Of a DNA stretch of 59,399 bases, positions 53,490 through 59,399 are shown one piece after another. This DNA is from Companilactobacillus jidongensis (GTDB lineage Bacteria > Bacillota > Bacilli > Lactobacillales > Lactobacillaceae): positions 1 through 59,399 of the forward strand of contig NZ_RHOP01000019.1 of the NCBI RefSeq assembly GCF_003946575.1. Reading direction: 5' to 3'. Every line of letters begins with the position of its first letter. Within the stretch, counting starts at the first letter, position 1. Below the pieces are notes generated by a model, which searched no databases, was not told the origin of the DNA, and worked only from the letters and a program-made list of their open reading frames with translations. The translations under genes and the position numbers were made by a program.

Positions 53490-55115
53490 TTAATATTTTG
53501 CTTCCCATTTGATGTCATCAATAGCTTTTTGTGCATCCGTGGCATCTGTTAGTTTTTCAGCAATTGCCTGTTGAGCTACGCCCAAAGCAACAGTCATACT
53601 GAATTGATCAAGTTTTGAAACTGGCGGTAATACAGCAGCACCAGCTTCGTTCGGATCTACGATTCCACCAAGTGAATGAGCGGCTTTGTTGATCATTCCG
53701 TCACTAAGTAGTCTGGCATTGACGGCCATTGCTCCAAGTCCAAGTCCAGGATATACAAGTGCGTTGTTAGCTTGTCCAATGTAATAAGTAACACCATTCA
53801 ATTTAACGGGTTCTGCAGGAACACCGGTAGCAACTAAGGCTTTACCATCAGTCCAATTTAATAAGTCTTCAGCTGTTGCTTCAGCTAATTTTGTTGGATT
53901 TGATAGCGGGAAGATGATTGGATGTTCTGTGTGAGCAGCCATTTCCTTAATAATTGCTTCTGTAAATGAACCTGGTTGTGTAGATGTACCAACTAGGATG
54001 GTTGGGTGGATAGCTTTAACAGCAGACTCAAGATTTGTGAGGTCATCGGCATTAGTGAATTCATTCCGACTTCTTGTAAATGGTTTTTGTTCAGGTGTCA
54101 AACCTTCAGTGTCATCGAACAATAAGCCTTGCTTGTCTACTAGGTAGAAGTGCTTCTTAGCCTCTTCTTCAGATAGTCCAGCTTCAACCATTGCGTCATA
54201 GATACGTTTTGTAATACCAGCGCCAGCAGTACCAGCACCGAATGACATATAAATTTGATCAGTAAATTTCTCTTTAGAAATATTTAAAGCACCTAAGATA
54301 CCGGCAAGAGTGATAATACCTGTACCTTGAATATCATCGTTAAATGTCAAAATCTGATCTTTGTATTTGTCTAGAATATTAGCGGCGGTGTCGCGACCGA
54401 AATCTTCGAAGTGAAGATACATGTTAGGGAATAAGTTCTCAGCTGTTGTAACAAATTTGTCAACGAAGTTGTAATACTTATTACCTACGACACGTTCATG
54501 GTGATTGCCAAGATATAAGTCATCATTTAGAAGTGTTTGATTATTAGTACCGACATCAAGTACAACTGGTAAAACAGATTTGGGATCAATACCGGCAGCG
54601 GCCGAGTAAACCATAAGTTTACCAACTGAAATATCTACACCTTGCAGACCCCAGTCACCAATACCAAGAATTCCTGCACCATCAGTAACAACAATTAATT
54701 TGATTTCACGATTACCAGCAGCGTTTCTCAAAGCATCTTTCATTGTGTCTGGATCATCTATTGATAAGTAAGCGGCGTTTTGAGGATCTAAGTAGAAGTG
54801 GCTATAATTTTCAATTGTTTCTGAGATTGTCGGATCGTAAACAATTGGCATAAAGTCATAAACGTGTTCACTGAATAACTTGAAGAATAACGTGCGATTT
54901 TCATTAAATAGGTCCATCAAGTACATACGCTTGGCTAGCGGTGTTGTTTTTTTGTCATACTGTTCATAAGCTTGAGTTGCTTGTTGGTCAAGCGTTTGAA
55001 CGAACGATGGTAACAGACCTTCCAGATTGTTTGCCTTTCTTTCTTCTTTAGTAAATGCAGTTCCTTTGTTTAAAAATGGGTTATTTAATAGATCTAAACC
55101 TTTATATTCTTTCAT
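53490..55115 (-). CDS. mleA: Malolactic enzyme
   Basis: The enzyme decarboxylates L-malate to L-lactate with NAD+ and Mn2+, raising pH and generating proton motive force. The 541-aa protein has the malic-enzyme fold with [32 protein letters not shown], the metal region [11 protein letters not shown] and the NAD motif [18 protein letters not shown] with DVGTNN is typical of malolactic rather than malic enzymes. ATG 55115 follows AGGAGG; an in-frame start at 55187 would lie within the promoter. Confidence 0.93.
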   Translation of the reverse strand: MKEYKGLDLLNNPFLNKGTAFTKEERKANNLEGLLPSFVQTLDQQATQAYEQYDKKTTPLAKRMYLMDLFNENRTLFFKLFSEHVYDFMPIVYDPTISETIENYSHFYLDPQNAAYLSIDDPDTMKDALRNAAGNREIKLIVVTDGAGILGIGDWGLQGVDISVGKLMVYSAAAGIDPKSVLPVVLDVGTNNQTLLNDDLYLGNHHERVVGNKYYNFVDKFVTTAENLFPNMYLHFEDFGRDTAANILDKYKDQILTFNDDIQGTGIITLAGILGALNISKEKFTDQIYMSFGAGTAGAGITKRIYDAMVEAGLSEEEAKKHFYLVDKQGLLFDDTEGLTPEQKPFTRSRNEFTNADDLTNLESAVKAIHPTILVGTSTQPGSFTEAIIKEMAAHTEHPIIFPLSNPTKLAEATAEDLLNWTDGKALVATGVPAEPVKLNGVTYYIGQANNALVYPGLGLGAMAVNARLLSDGMINKAAHSLGGIVDPNEAGAAVLPPVSKLDQFSMTVALGVAQQAIAEKLTDATDAQKAIDDIKWEAKY

Positions 55116-55158
55116 CAAAATTCCTCCTGAATATCGTTTATTTAACTTTCGATTGTTA

Positions 55159-55187
55159 CTATATACTCCTATAAAAAATATAGTCAA
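55159..55187 (-). promoter_or_regulatory. mleA promoter with LysR-type dyad
   Basis: On the minus strand TTGACT (55187-55182) and ATATAG (55164-55159) are 17 nt apart. The dyad CTATAT-N13-ATATAG (55159-55183) overlaps them and is a candidate MleR site between the divergent genes. Confidence 0.55.
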
Positions 55188-55233
55188 ATATGTTATAATT
55201 GATAAAAATATTTTATAAGTGAGCAGATAAATA

Positions 55234-56112
55234 ATGAATTCAAAAGACTGGCAATACTTTCAAAAATTAAGTGAGTTTAAAAATTTTTCTGATACGGCCC
55301 GTCATTTCGGTGTTAGTCAGCCGACGATAACTTATTCAGTGAAGCGTCTAGAAGATGAATACGGCGTTAAATTAGTTGAAAGAAAGAGTTACGCAAATTC
55401 TTTGCGACTGACATATTCAGGAAATCAATTGTTAAAACATATAAATAGAATTTTAAGAGAGGAATATTTAGCTAAATCTGACTTGAAACGAATTAAGGAA
55501 CAAAAAATTAGAATGGGTTTTCCTCCTATTATCACGAATTACTTATTACCAAATATTTTTGATGAACTTAAAGAAAATGATTTTTTGAATAAAGTAGATC
55601 AAGTAGTTGACGGATCGAAGGAACTTTTGGCGGAATTAAAAAATGGCCGTCTTGATATTTCCTTATTGGGAACAACAAGACTGCCAGAGGATGCTGAATT
55701 GGAGTATAAAGTTATCAAAGTTCATCATTTTAATTTGATAGCTTCCGATAAGAGAGATTTTAACGGTTCAATAGATTTAAATGATCTGTTAAAAGAAGAA
55801 TTTATTTTAACAGATAGTAATTCTGTTCATCGACAAGTATTCAAACGATTCACTGATAAATATAATGTGTTGCCAAATGTTATATTTGAAACTTCGGATT
55901 ATCATTTGTTACTGAACTTGGTTAAGGCAGACAAAGGAATTAGTTTTATAGCTGAAACAGCTAGTGAGTTGGAAGAGGGGATTCAAGAGGTTAAAGTTGA
56001 TAATTTGACGTTACCGCCGTTTTATATTTTGATAGTTTATCGAACTAACACGTTGATGACACCAACTTTCAGTAAAATAATTGATATTTTCAGCAATAGT
56101 TGTAAAGATTAA
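55234..56112 (+). CDS. mleR: LysR-family regulator of the malolactic genes
   Basis: The 292-aa protein has the N-terminal LysR helix-turn-helix (about 1-60, [34 protein letters not shown]) and a periplasmic-binding-like effector domain. MleR activates malolactic genes in response to malate in other lactic acid bacteria. It is divergent from mleA with 118 nt between, the usual arrangement. No strong terminator follows its stop. Confidence 0.9.
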   Translation: MNSKDWQYFQKLSEFKNFSDTARHFGVSQPTITYSVKRLEDEYGVKLVERKSYANSLRLTYSGNQLLKHINRILREEYLAKSDLKRIKEQKIRMGFPPIITNYLLPNIFDELKENDFLNKVDQVVDGSKELLAELKNGRLDISLLGTTRLPEDAELEYKVIKVHHFNLIASDKRDFNGSIDLNDLLKEEFILTDSNSVHRQVFKRFTDKYNVLPNVIFETSDYHLLLNLVKADKGISFIAETASELEEGIQEVKVDNLTLPPFYILIVYRTNTLMTPTFSKIIDIFSNSCKD

Positions 56113-56350
56113 TAAAATTTTCAATAATTATTTATTAATAGTTTGTGGTATACGGTATAGTCCAATTGCGTTACAATGAATTTACCGATTGGTAATTATT
56201 GAGGATTAATCCAGTTCCGTAGCTCGGAACAATGCAAAAATGAAAAATAAATAAAAGCTTATATCATGTGATTTCTTCGATCCAAACCTCTCAACTCCTC
56301 CATCATTCACAGATATGTTTCATTATTTTTCATAGAGTTAAGATCATTTA
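56113..56350 (+). other. ORF-free region after mleR with small hairpins and a CU-rich stretch
   Basis: No gene is visible. It contains a GTTCCG/CGGAAC hairpin at 56214-56230. A CU-rich stretch at about 56282-56306 includes CAACTCCTCC, complementary to Shine-Dalgarno sequences. It may be the mleR 3' untranslated region or part of the transcript that ends at the terminator at 56412-56438. Confidence 0.4.
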
Positions 56351-56359
56351 CATATAATC

Positions 56360-56438
56360 AAATACTTTTGTTTGTGGGATAGTTTGTGTTTATTTTGATT
56401 TTTACCTCTAGGAAGCTGGTAATTTCAGCTTCTTTTTT
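56360..56438 (+). ncRNA. Candidate small RNA A (terminator with no gene upstream)
   Basis: An intrinsic terminator (GAAGCTG 56412-56418 with CAGCTTC 56426-56432, six T) lies 300 nt after mleR with no ORF before it. A TATAAT at 56353-56358 could be the -10, but the -35 is poor. ACCTC at 56405 precedes the stem. It could instead be the distal end of the mleR mRNA. Confidence 0.35.
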
Positions 56439-56529
56439 GCTTTCTAAAATAAAGCAATTGACAAAATGGCAAGATATTAGAAAATTAGAATAAAAACTGA
56501 GCAATATATTAAAATAATGCTTATAAAGC

Positions 56530-56541
56530 TTGATATATCAA
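56530..56541. repeat. Palindrome in the small-RNA region
   Basis: TTGATATATCAA is a perfect 12-nt palindrome, extended by AAGC on the left and GGCTT on the right with a one-base offset. It lies upstream of the promoter of candidate RNA B and could be an operator. Confidence 0.35.
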
Positions 56542-56627
56542 GGCTTAAATAGTGAATATAACCTAATTGATAGACTGATAATTAAAAGTATATTACAAAT
56601 GTATATATCTTTATGATATATTACTTG

Positions 56628-56729
56628 TCGGAGGGGACTTCCTACAATTCCTCTCTTTTGATAATTTCATGTTTATAACAGAATTTTCTGTTGACTGATG
56701 GTAGTTCCTCCCTGAGCTGCCATTTTTTT
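56628..56729 (+). ncRNA. Candidate small RNA B with anti-Shine-Dalgarno terminator loop
   Basis: A promoter (TTACAA 56593-56598, ATATAT 56616-56621, 17-nt spacing) is followed after about 100 nt by an intrinsic terminator (GGTAGTT 56700-56706 with AGCTGCC 56715-56721, seven T). No ORF of note lies between. The terminator loop is CCTCCCTG, and TTCCTCTC occurs at 56648-56655; both are complementary to Shine-Dalgarno sequences. GGAGGGGA at the 5' end can mask either. An internal hairpin AACAGAA/TTCTGTT is also present. Confidence 0.55.
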
Positions 56730-56771
56730 GTACTTCATTGTAATTTTTTGTAAATAATATGATAATATGTG

Positions 56772-56838
56772 GTTGAGGTATGTGGTTCTGTCCCATCCTC
56801 ATTGCGCAGAGAGCGACCTCCCCGGGTCGCTCTTTTTT
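56772..56838 (+). ncRNA. Candidate small RNA C
   Basis: A promoter (TTGTAA 56738-56743, GATAAT 56761-56766, exactly 17 nt) directs a short transcript ending at a strong terminator (AGAGCGACC 56810-56818 with GGTCGCTCT 56825-56833, six T). The 5' part folds as a hairpin with TGAGG (56774-56778) pairing CCTCA (56797-56801). The terminator loop holds TCCCC, a C-rich motif of the kind used by Gram-positive regulatory RNAs to bind ribosome binding sites. The transcript would be about 67 nt. Confidence 0.6.
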
Positions 56839-56921
56839 GTGCTTAAAATTAACAAAAGTTTTGGAAAATTGTATTATAGATAATATAAATTTCATTTATC
56901 ACTGAAGAACGCATATTTTTC

Positions 56922-56943
56922 ATACCATAATCTATGGTATAAT
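56922..56943. promoter_or_regulatory. Palindrome overlapping the HTH gene promoter
   Basis: ATACCATA (56922-56929) and TATGGTAT (56933-56940) form a perfect 8-bp palindrome with a 3-nt centre. It overlaps a TATAAT at 56938-56943, the likely -10 of the downstream gene. It is a candidate operator, perhaps for the HTH protein itself. Confidence 0.5.
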
Positions 56944-56975
56944 TTTAGACAATAAGCTGTTTAGGAGTTTTTAGC

Positions 56976-57266
56976 ATGAAGTACAATGAGAAACAACAAA
57001 TAGAAATCGCAAATTATGCCATTGCACATGACAATGACTTTAAAGCCACTGGTGAAAAATACGAAATTTCTTATCAACAAGTATCTGCATGGGTAAGAAA
57101 ATATGGTAAGAGTTCTAAGCCACAAAAAAAGGTAGCTAAGAAAGTTACCAAATCTCAAAAAGAAGAATCACCTAAAGCAAACGCATTAGATATTCTAAGT
57201 AGAAGAGATCCGGTACTAGAGGCACAATTAGAAGATGTTAAACGTCGCTTAGGTCTAATTAAATAA
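56976..57266 (+). CDS. Small helix-turn-helix protein, transposase OrfA-like
   Basis: The 96-aa protein has an N-terminal helix-turn-helix (about 8-45, FKATGEKYEISYQQVSAWVRKY, shown here in parts) of the kind found in IS3 OrfA proteins. A Lys-rich linker and a short C-terminal helix (LEAQLEDVKRRLGLI) resembling an OrfA zipper follow. No OrfB or inverted repeats lie nearby, so it looks like a domesticated regulator rather than an active element. It starts after TAGGAG and is followed closely by the phosphatase gene, with which it is probably co-transcribed. Confidence 0.75.
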   Translation: MKYNEKQQIEIANYAIAHDNDFKATGEKYEISYQQVSAWVRKYGKSSKPQKKVAKKVTKSQKEESPKANALDILSRRDPVLEAQLEDVKRRLGLIK

Positions 57267-57275
57267 GGTATTGTG

Positions 57276-57731
57276 ATGAAGAAAATTATTTTTGTTTGTC
57301 TAGGAAATATCTGTCGATCACCTATGGCCGAAATGATGATGATGGAACTAGTTTCAGAATCAAATTTATCTGAAGTAATTGGTGTTGAGTCTAGAGCCAC
57401 GTCCACCTATGAAATTGGCAATCCACCGCATCCCGGTGCACTAAGTGAATTGAAGAAACAGGGTGTGAAAATCGTTGAGCATCATTCAAAACAAATAAAT
57501 CTTTTTGATTTTGCGGATGCCGATTTGATTATAGGTATGGATTTTCAAAATATAGAGGATCTGAAGCAAATGGCACCAGAACAAGACATCGAAAAGATTC
57601 ATTTGGCATATGAAAGTGTTAATAAAAACAAGGTAATTGAAGATCCATGGTATGATCATAAATTTGACCGAACATATAGACAACTTAAAGAAGTATTACC
57701 TGAGTGGTTAAAAATATTAGAGGCAAAATAA
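57276..57731 (+). CDS. Low-molecular-weight protein tyrosine phosphatase
   Basis: LMW-PTPs dephosphorylate phosphotyrosine in proteins such as bacterial tyrosine kinases. The 151-aa protein has the P-loop VCLGNICRSPMAE (CX5R, Cys about 8) and the general-acid loop EDPWYDHKFDRTY, both intact. ATG 57276 has AAGG 7 nt upstream overlapping the previous stop; an adjacent GTG 57273 is an alternative. It is 9 nt after the HTH gene. No capsule genes are nearby. Confidence 0.93.
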   Translation: MKKIIFVCLGNICRSPMAEMMMMELVSESNLSEVIGVESRATSTYEIGNPPHPGALSELKKQGVKIVEHHSKQINLFDFADADLIIGMDFQNIEDLKQMAPEQDIEKIHLAYESVNKNKVIEDPWYDHKFDRTYRQLKEVLPEWLKILEAK

Positions 57732-57772
57732 AGAAGCAATGGAAATTTATTTTTCTATTGTTTCTTTATTTT
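57725..57772 (+). terminator. Terminator overlapping the phosphatase stop
   Basis: AAAATAAAGAA with CAAT pairs with ATTG and TTCTTTATTTT, with an inner GGAAA/TTTCT step. The stem starts within the last codons and ends in T. Confidence 0.7.
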
Positions 57773-57813
57773 GTATTATTGTATGTATAAAGCAAGAAAG
57801 AGGTCGCCACATA

Positions 57814-58737
57814 ATGATATATACGTGTACTTTGAATCAAGCAATTGATCTTTTTATTGAAACTGATAAATTACAACCAGAAGTTGTTAATCGAACCAAT
57901 AATTACGATATTATTCCGAATGGTAAGGGGGTTAATGTTTCTTTTATCATGAAAATGCTTGGAGTTGATAGTGTTGCTCTTGGTGTTGGCGGTGGATTTA
58001 CAAGTAAATTTATTGAAGAATCACTAGAAGAAAAAGGAATTAAAACTAATTTTACTCATATCGATGGTATATCACGGATCAATGTTTTTACACGTGTTTT
58101 AAATCCGGATAGTGAATATAAAGAAGTAAATAAAGGTCCAAAAGTAAGCAAAGAAAAAGTGCAAGAATTTTTAGAAATCGTTCAAACTCTTACTAAAGAT
58201 GATAAGTTAGTAGTTTCTGGTAGTTTTTCTACTGGAATTTTGCCTCAGTTAATTGTCAAAATTGCAAAGATGTCGCAGGAACAAGGTTTTGATTTGATAA
58301 TTGATACTAGTTATCCAGAAATTTTGAGTACTTTCAGCTATCATCCATTTTTAATTAAGCCCAACGATGCGGAATTGTTTTCTTGGTTAAAGGTAGAACA
58401 TACAGATGATCTAAGCAAACTTTCTGAATATGTAAAAGAGATTCTATCAAGAGGAGCAAAGAATATTCTTTTGTCACTTGGTGCTAAAGGTGCCATCTTC
58501 GGTAACAGAGATGGTATATGGTTTGGCAATGCACCCAAGGTAAACGTCGTAAATACTGCTTGTTCAGGTGATACAATGTTAGGAACATTTTTAGCTGGTA
58601 TGGAACGAGGACAAGATATTAATACCAATCTAAAACAAAGTCTAGCGGCAGCCAGTTCAACCGCTGCAACATCGGGACTAACAGACTTTAGTGACCTAGA
58701 TAGTTTATTAAATCAAATCAAGGTCTATAAAATATAA
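57814..58737 (+). CDS. PfkB-family kinase, 1-phosphofructokinase/LacC type
   Basis: The 307-aa protein resembles 1-phosphofructokinase and tagatose-6-phosphate kinase: MIYTCTLNQAIDLFIE at the N-terminus, NGKGVNVSFIMKMLG (about 38-52), LIKPNDAELFSW and the ATP/anion-hole motif ACSGDTMLGTFLAG (about 250-263). The usual GAGDS reads CSGDT, keeping the catalytic Asp. It is not next to a fructose or lactose PTS, so the sugar phosphate is uncertain. ATG 57814 follows GAAAGAGGT; an in-frame ATG at 57739 lies in the preceding terminator. Confidence 0.85.
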   Translation: MIYTCTLNQAIDLFIETDKLQPEVVNRTNNYDIIPNGKGVNVSFIMKMLGVDSVALGVGGGFTSKFIEESLEEKGIKTNFTHIDGISRINVFTRVLNPDSEYKEVNKGPKVSKEKVQEFLEIVQTLTKDDKLVVSGSFSTGILPQLIVKIAKMSQEQGFDLIIDTSYPEILSTFSYHPFLIKPNDAELFSWLKVEHTDDLSKLSEYVKEILSRGAKNILLSLGAKGAIFGNRDGIWFGNAPKVNVVNTACSGDTMLGTFLAGMERGQDINTNLKQSLAAASSTAATSGLTDFSDLDSLLNQIKVYKI

Positions 58738-58795
58738 TCACAATGATTAACGCTAATTTCCGTTGTGGTAAAGTTATATTAGAGGTGTTTCAATT

Positions 58796-59368
58796 TTGAC
58801 TTTACATTTAGATATTATAACGATAATAATTAGATTGCTTTTGGCAACCGGTATTTCCGGAGTGATCGGCTGGGATCGTGCACATAAGCATCGTCCTGCG
58901 GGAATAAGGACACATATTTTGGTGTGTTTAGGTGCCTGTATAGTAGCCATGATTCAAAAAGAAATTGGGTTCAATGCAATTGCCATTGCACGTCAATATC
59001 CGGCTTACAAGGGCATTATTAGAGCTGATGAAGCTAGATTGATTGCTCAGGTTATTAGTGGAATTGGTTTTTTGGGTGCCGGAACAATTATTGTAGAGCA
59101 TCATTCAATTAAGGGACTGACAACAGCTGCCAGCTTGTGGGTGGTGGCCTGTATCGGTCTGGCCGTTGGTATGGGCAACTATGCAATAGCCATTGCTAGT
59201 TTTGTAGTCGTATATGGTGTTGTTGCCTTTTTGAAACAAATTGTGCGTGTTAATCCACTCAAAAAAGTTGAAATTCAATATTTTGACAAGAAAAAAGGTA
59301 AAAAGTTTATTTTGAATTATTTCCCAAATTGTCAAATCAAGTGCAACAGTATCGACCTATTCTTATAA
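58796..59368 (+). CDS. MgtC/SapB-family membrane protein
   Basis: MgtC-family proteins are inner-membrane proteins linked to magnesium limitation and acid or virulence phenotypes. The 190-aa protein has the conserved N-terminal hydrophobic domain (about 1-150: GISGVIGWDRAHKHRPAGIRTHILV, cited in parts, then VISGIGFLGAGTIIV and LTTAASLWVVACIGLAVG). The soluble C-terminal domain is short, ending CNSIDLFL. The start is TTG 58796, well placed after AGAGGTG (58781-58787). It is either a naturally short member or truncated at its C-terminus. Confidence 0.88.
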   Translation: MTLHLDIITIIIRLLLATGISGVIGWDRAHKHRPAGIRTHILVCLGACIVAMIQKEIGFNAIAIARQYPAYKGIIRADEARLIAQVISGIGFLGAGTIIVEHHSIKGLTTAASLWVVACIGLAVGMGNYAIAIASFVVVYGVVAFLKQIVRVNPLKKVEIQYFDKKKGKKFILNYFPNCQIKCNSIDLFL

Positions 59369-59399
59369 ATTGGTATAGTTAATCATCTAAATCAATGAA

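Noticed and set aside
56764-56840. Candidate RNA C as the signal recognition particle RNA
   Set aside because: The conserved domain IV sequence (GGTCAGG and GGAAG loops) is absent.
56611-56895. A 94-codon open frame on the minus strand across the small-RNA region
   Set aside because: It has no ribosome binding site, an unlikely composition, and runs through two strong plus-strand terminators and two promoters. It looks like a chance frame.
1-59399. CRISPR arrays, prophage, rRNA, tRNA or complete insertion sequences
   Set aside because: No regularly spaced repeats, integrase or transposase genes, or tRNA/rRNA-like sequences were recognised anywhere in the window.

Overview
The window is a low-GC Gram-positive chromosome segment from the Lactobacillales. 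The evidence is Shine-Dalgarno-led genes, T-box and PyrR attenuators, a cre/CcpA-type site, a malolactic locus, PTS lactose/cellobiose-family proteins, PepV and a tributyrin-type esterase pair. The gene order comEA-comEC-holA-rpsT/rpsO-RNase J-TPR-tuf-tig-clpX-engB is typical of lactobacilli. A Companilactobacillus-like organism (alimentarius/farciminis group) is my inference only. I see no rRNA, tRNA, CRISPR array, prophage or intact insertion sequence.

Layout. Bases 1-12.7 kb hold housekeeping genes: DNA uptake (comEA, comEC), DNA polymerase III delta (holA), ribosomal proteins S20 and S15, an RNase J2-type protein, a TPR protein, EF-Tu, trigger factor, ClpX and EngB. Bases 12.7-16.6 kb hold a nucleoside phosphorylase and a tyrosine T-box controlling tyrS plus an NhaC-family transporter. 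Bases 16.6-21.5 kb are a PyrR-attenuated pyrBCFED operon with two PyrR-binding elements in its leader. Bases 21.5-25.8 kb hold a lactate permease, a small hypothetical, a GNAT protein and an APC permease. Bases 25.9-33.7 kb are a seven-gene branched-chain amino acid catabolic operon: ptb, buk, E3, E1 alpha, E1 beta, E2 and a leucine dehydrogenase-type enzyme. It could turn Leu/Ile/Val into branched acids with ATP gain.

Bases 33.8-35.5 kb hold a PadR regulator and a LiaX-like DUF4097 envelope-stress type protein. Bases 35.8-41 kb hold two tandem YfcC-family transporters flanking a small membrane protein, then PepV. Bases 41-46.5 kb hold a divergent EPSP-synthase-like protein, a HAD phosphatase, cre-controlled orphan PTS IIB and IIA, an RpiR regulator and an Eis-like acetyltransferase. 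Bases 46.5-50.1 kb hold purine salvage (guaD and an NCS2 permease, with a PurBox) and a class-I glutamine-amidotransferase-like hydrolase. Bases 50.3-56.1 kb hold two tandem esterases, a hypothetical, and the malolactic locus mleA-mleP with divergent mleR. Bases 56.1-57 kb are ORF-free but contain three successive intrinsic terminators, two of them preceded by good promoters, and look like a cluster of small RNAs with CU-rich anti-Shine-Dalgarno loops. The window closes with an HTH protein, a low-molecular-weight phosphotyrosine phosphatase, a PfkB-family kinase and an MgtC-family protein.

The most unusual items are: the tandem small-RNA candidates at 56.3-56.84 kb; guaD, whose only well-placed start is ATT; the EPSP-synthase-like protein that appears to have lost PEP-site residues; the duplicated PyrR-binding module without its own terminator; and the tyrosine T-box linking tyrS to an NhaC-type transporter. 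All functions are inferred from reading the sequence; no database search was possible.
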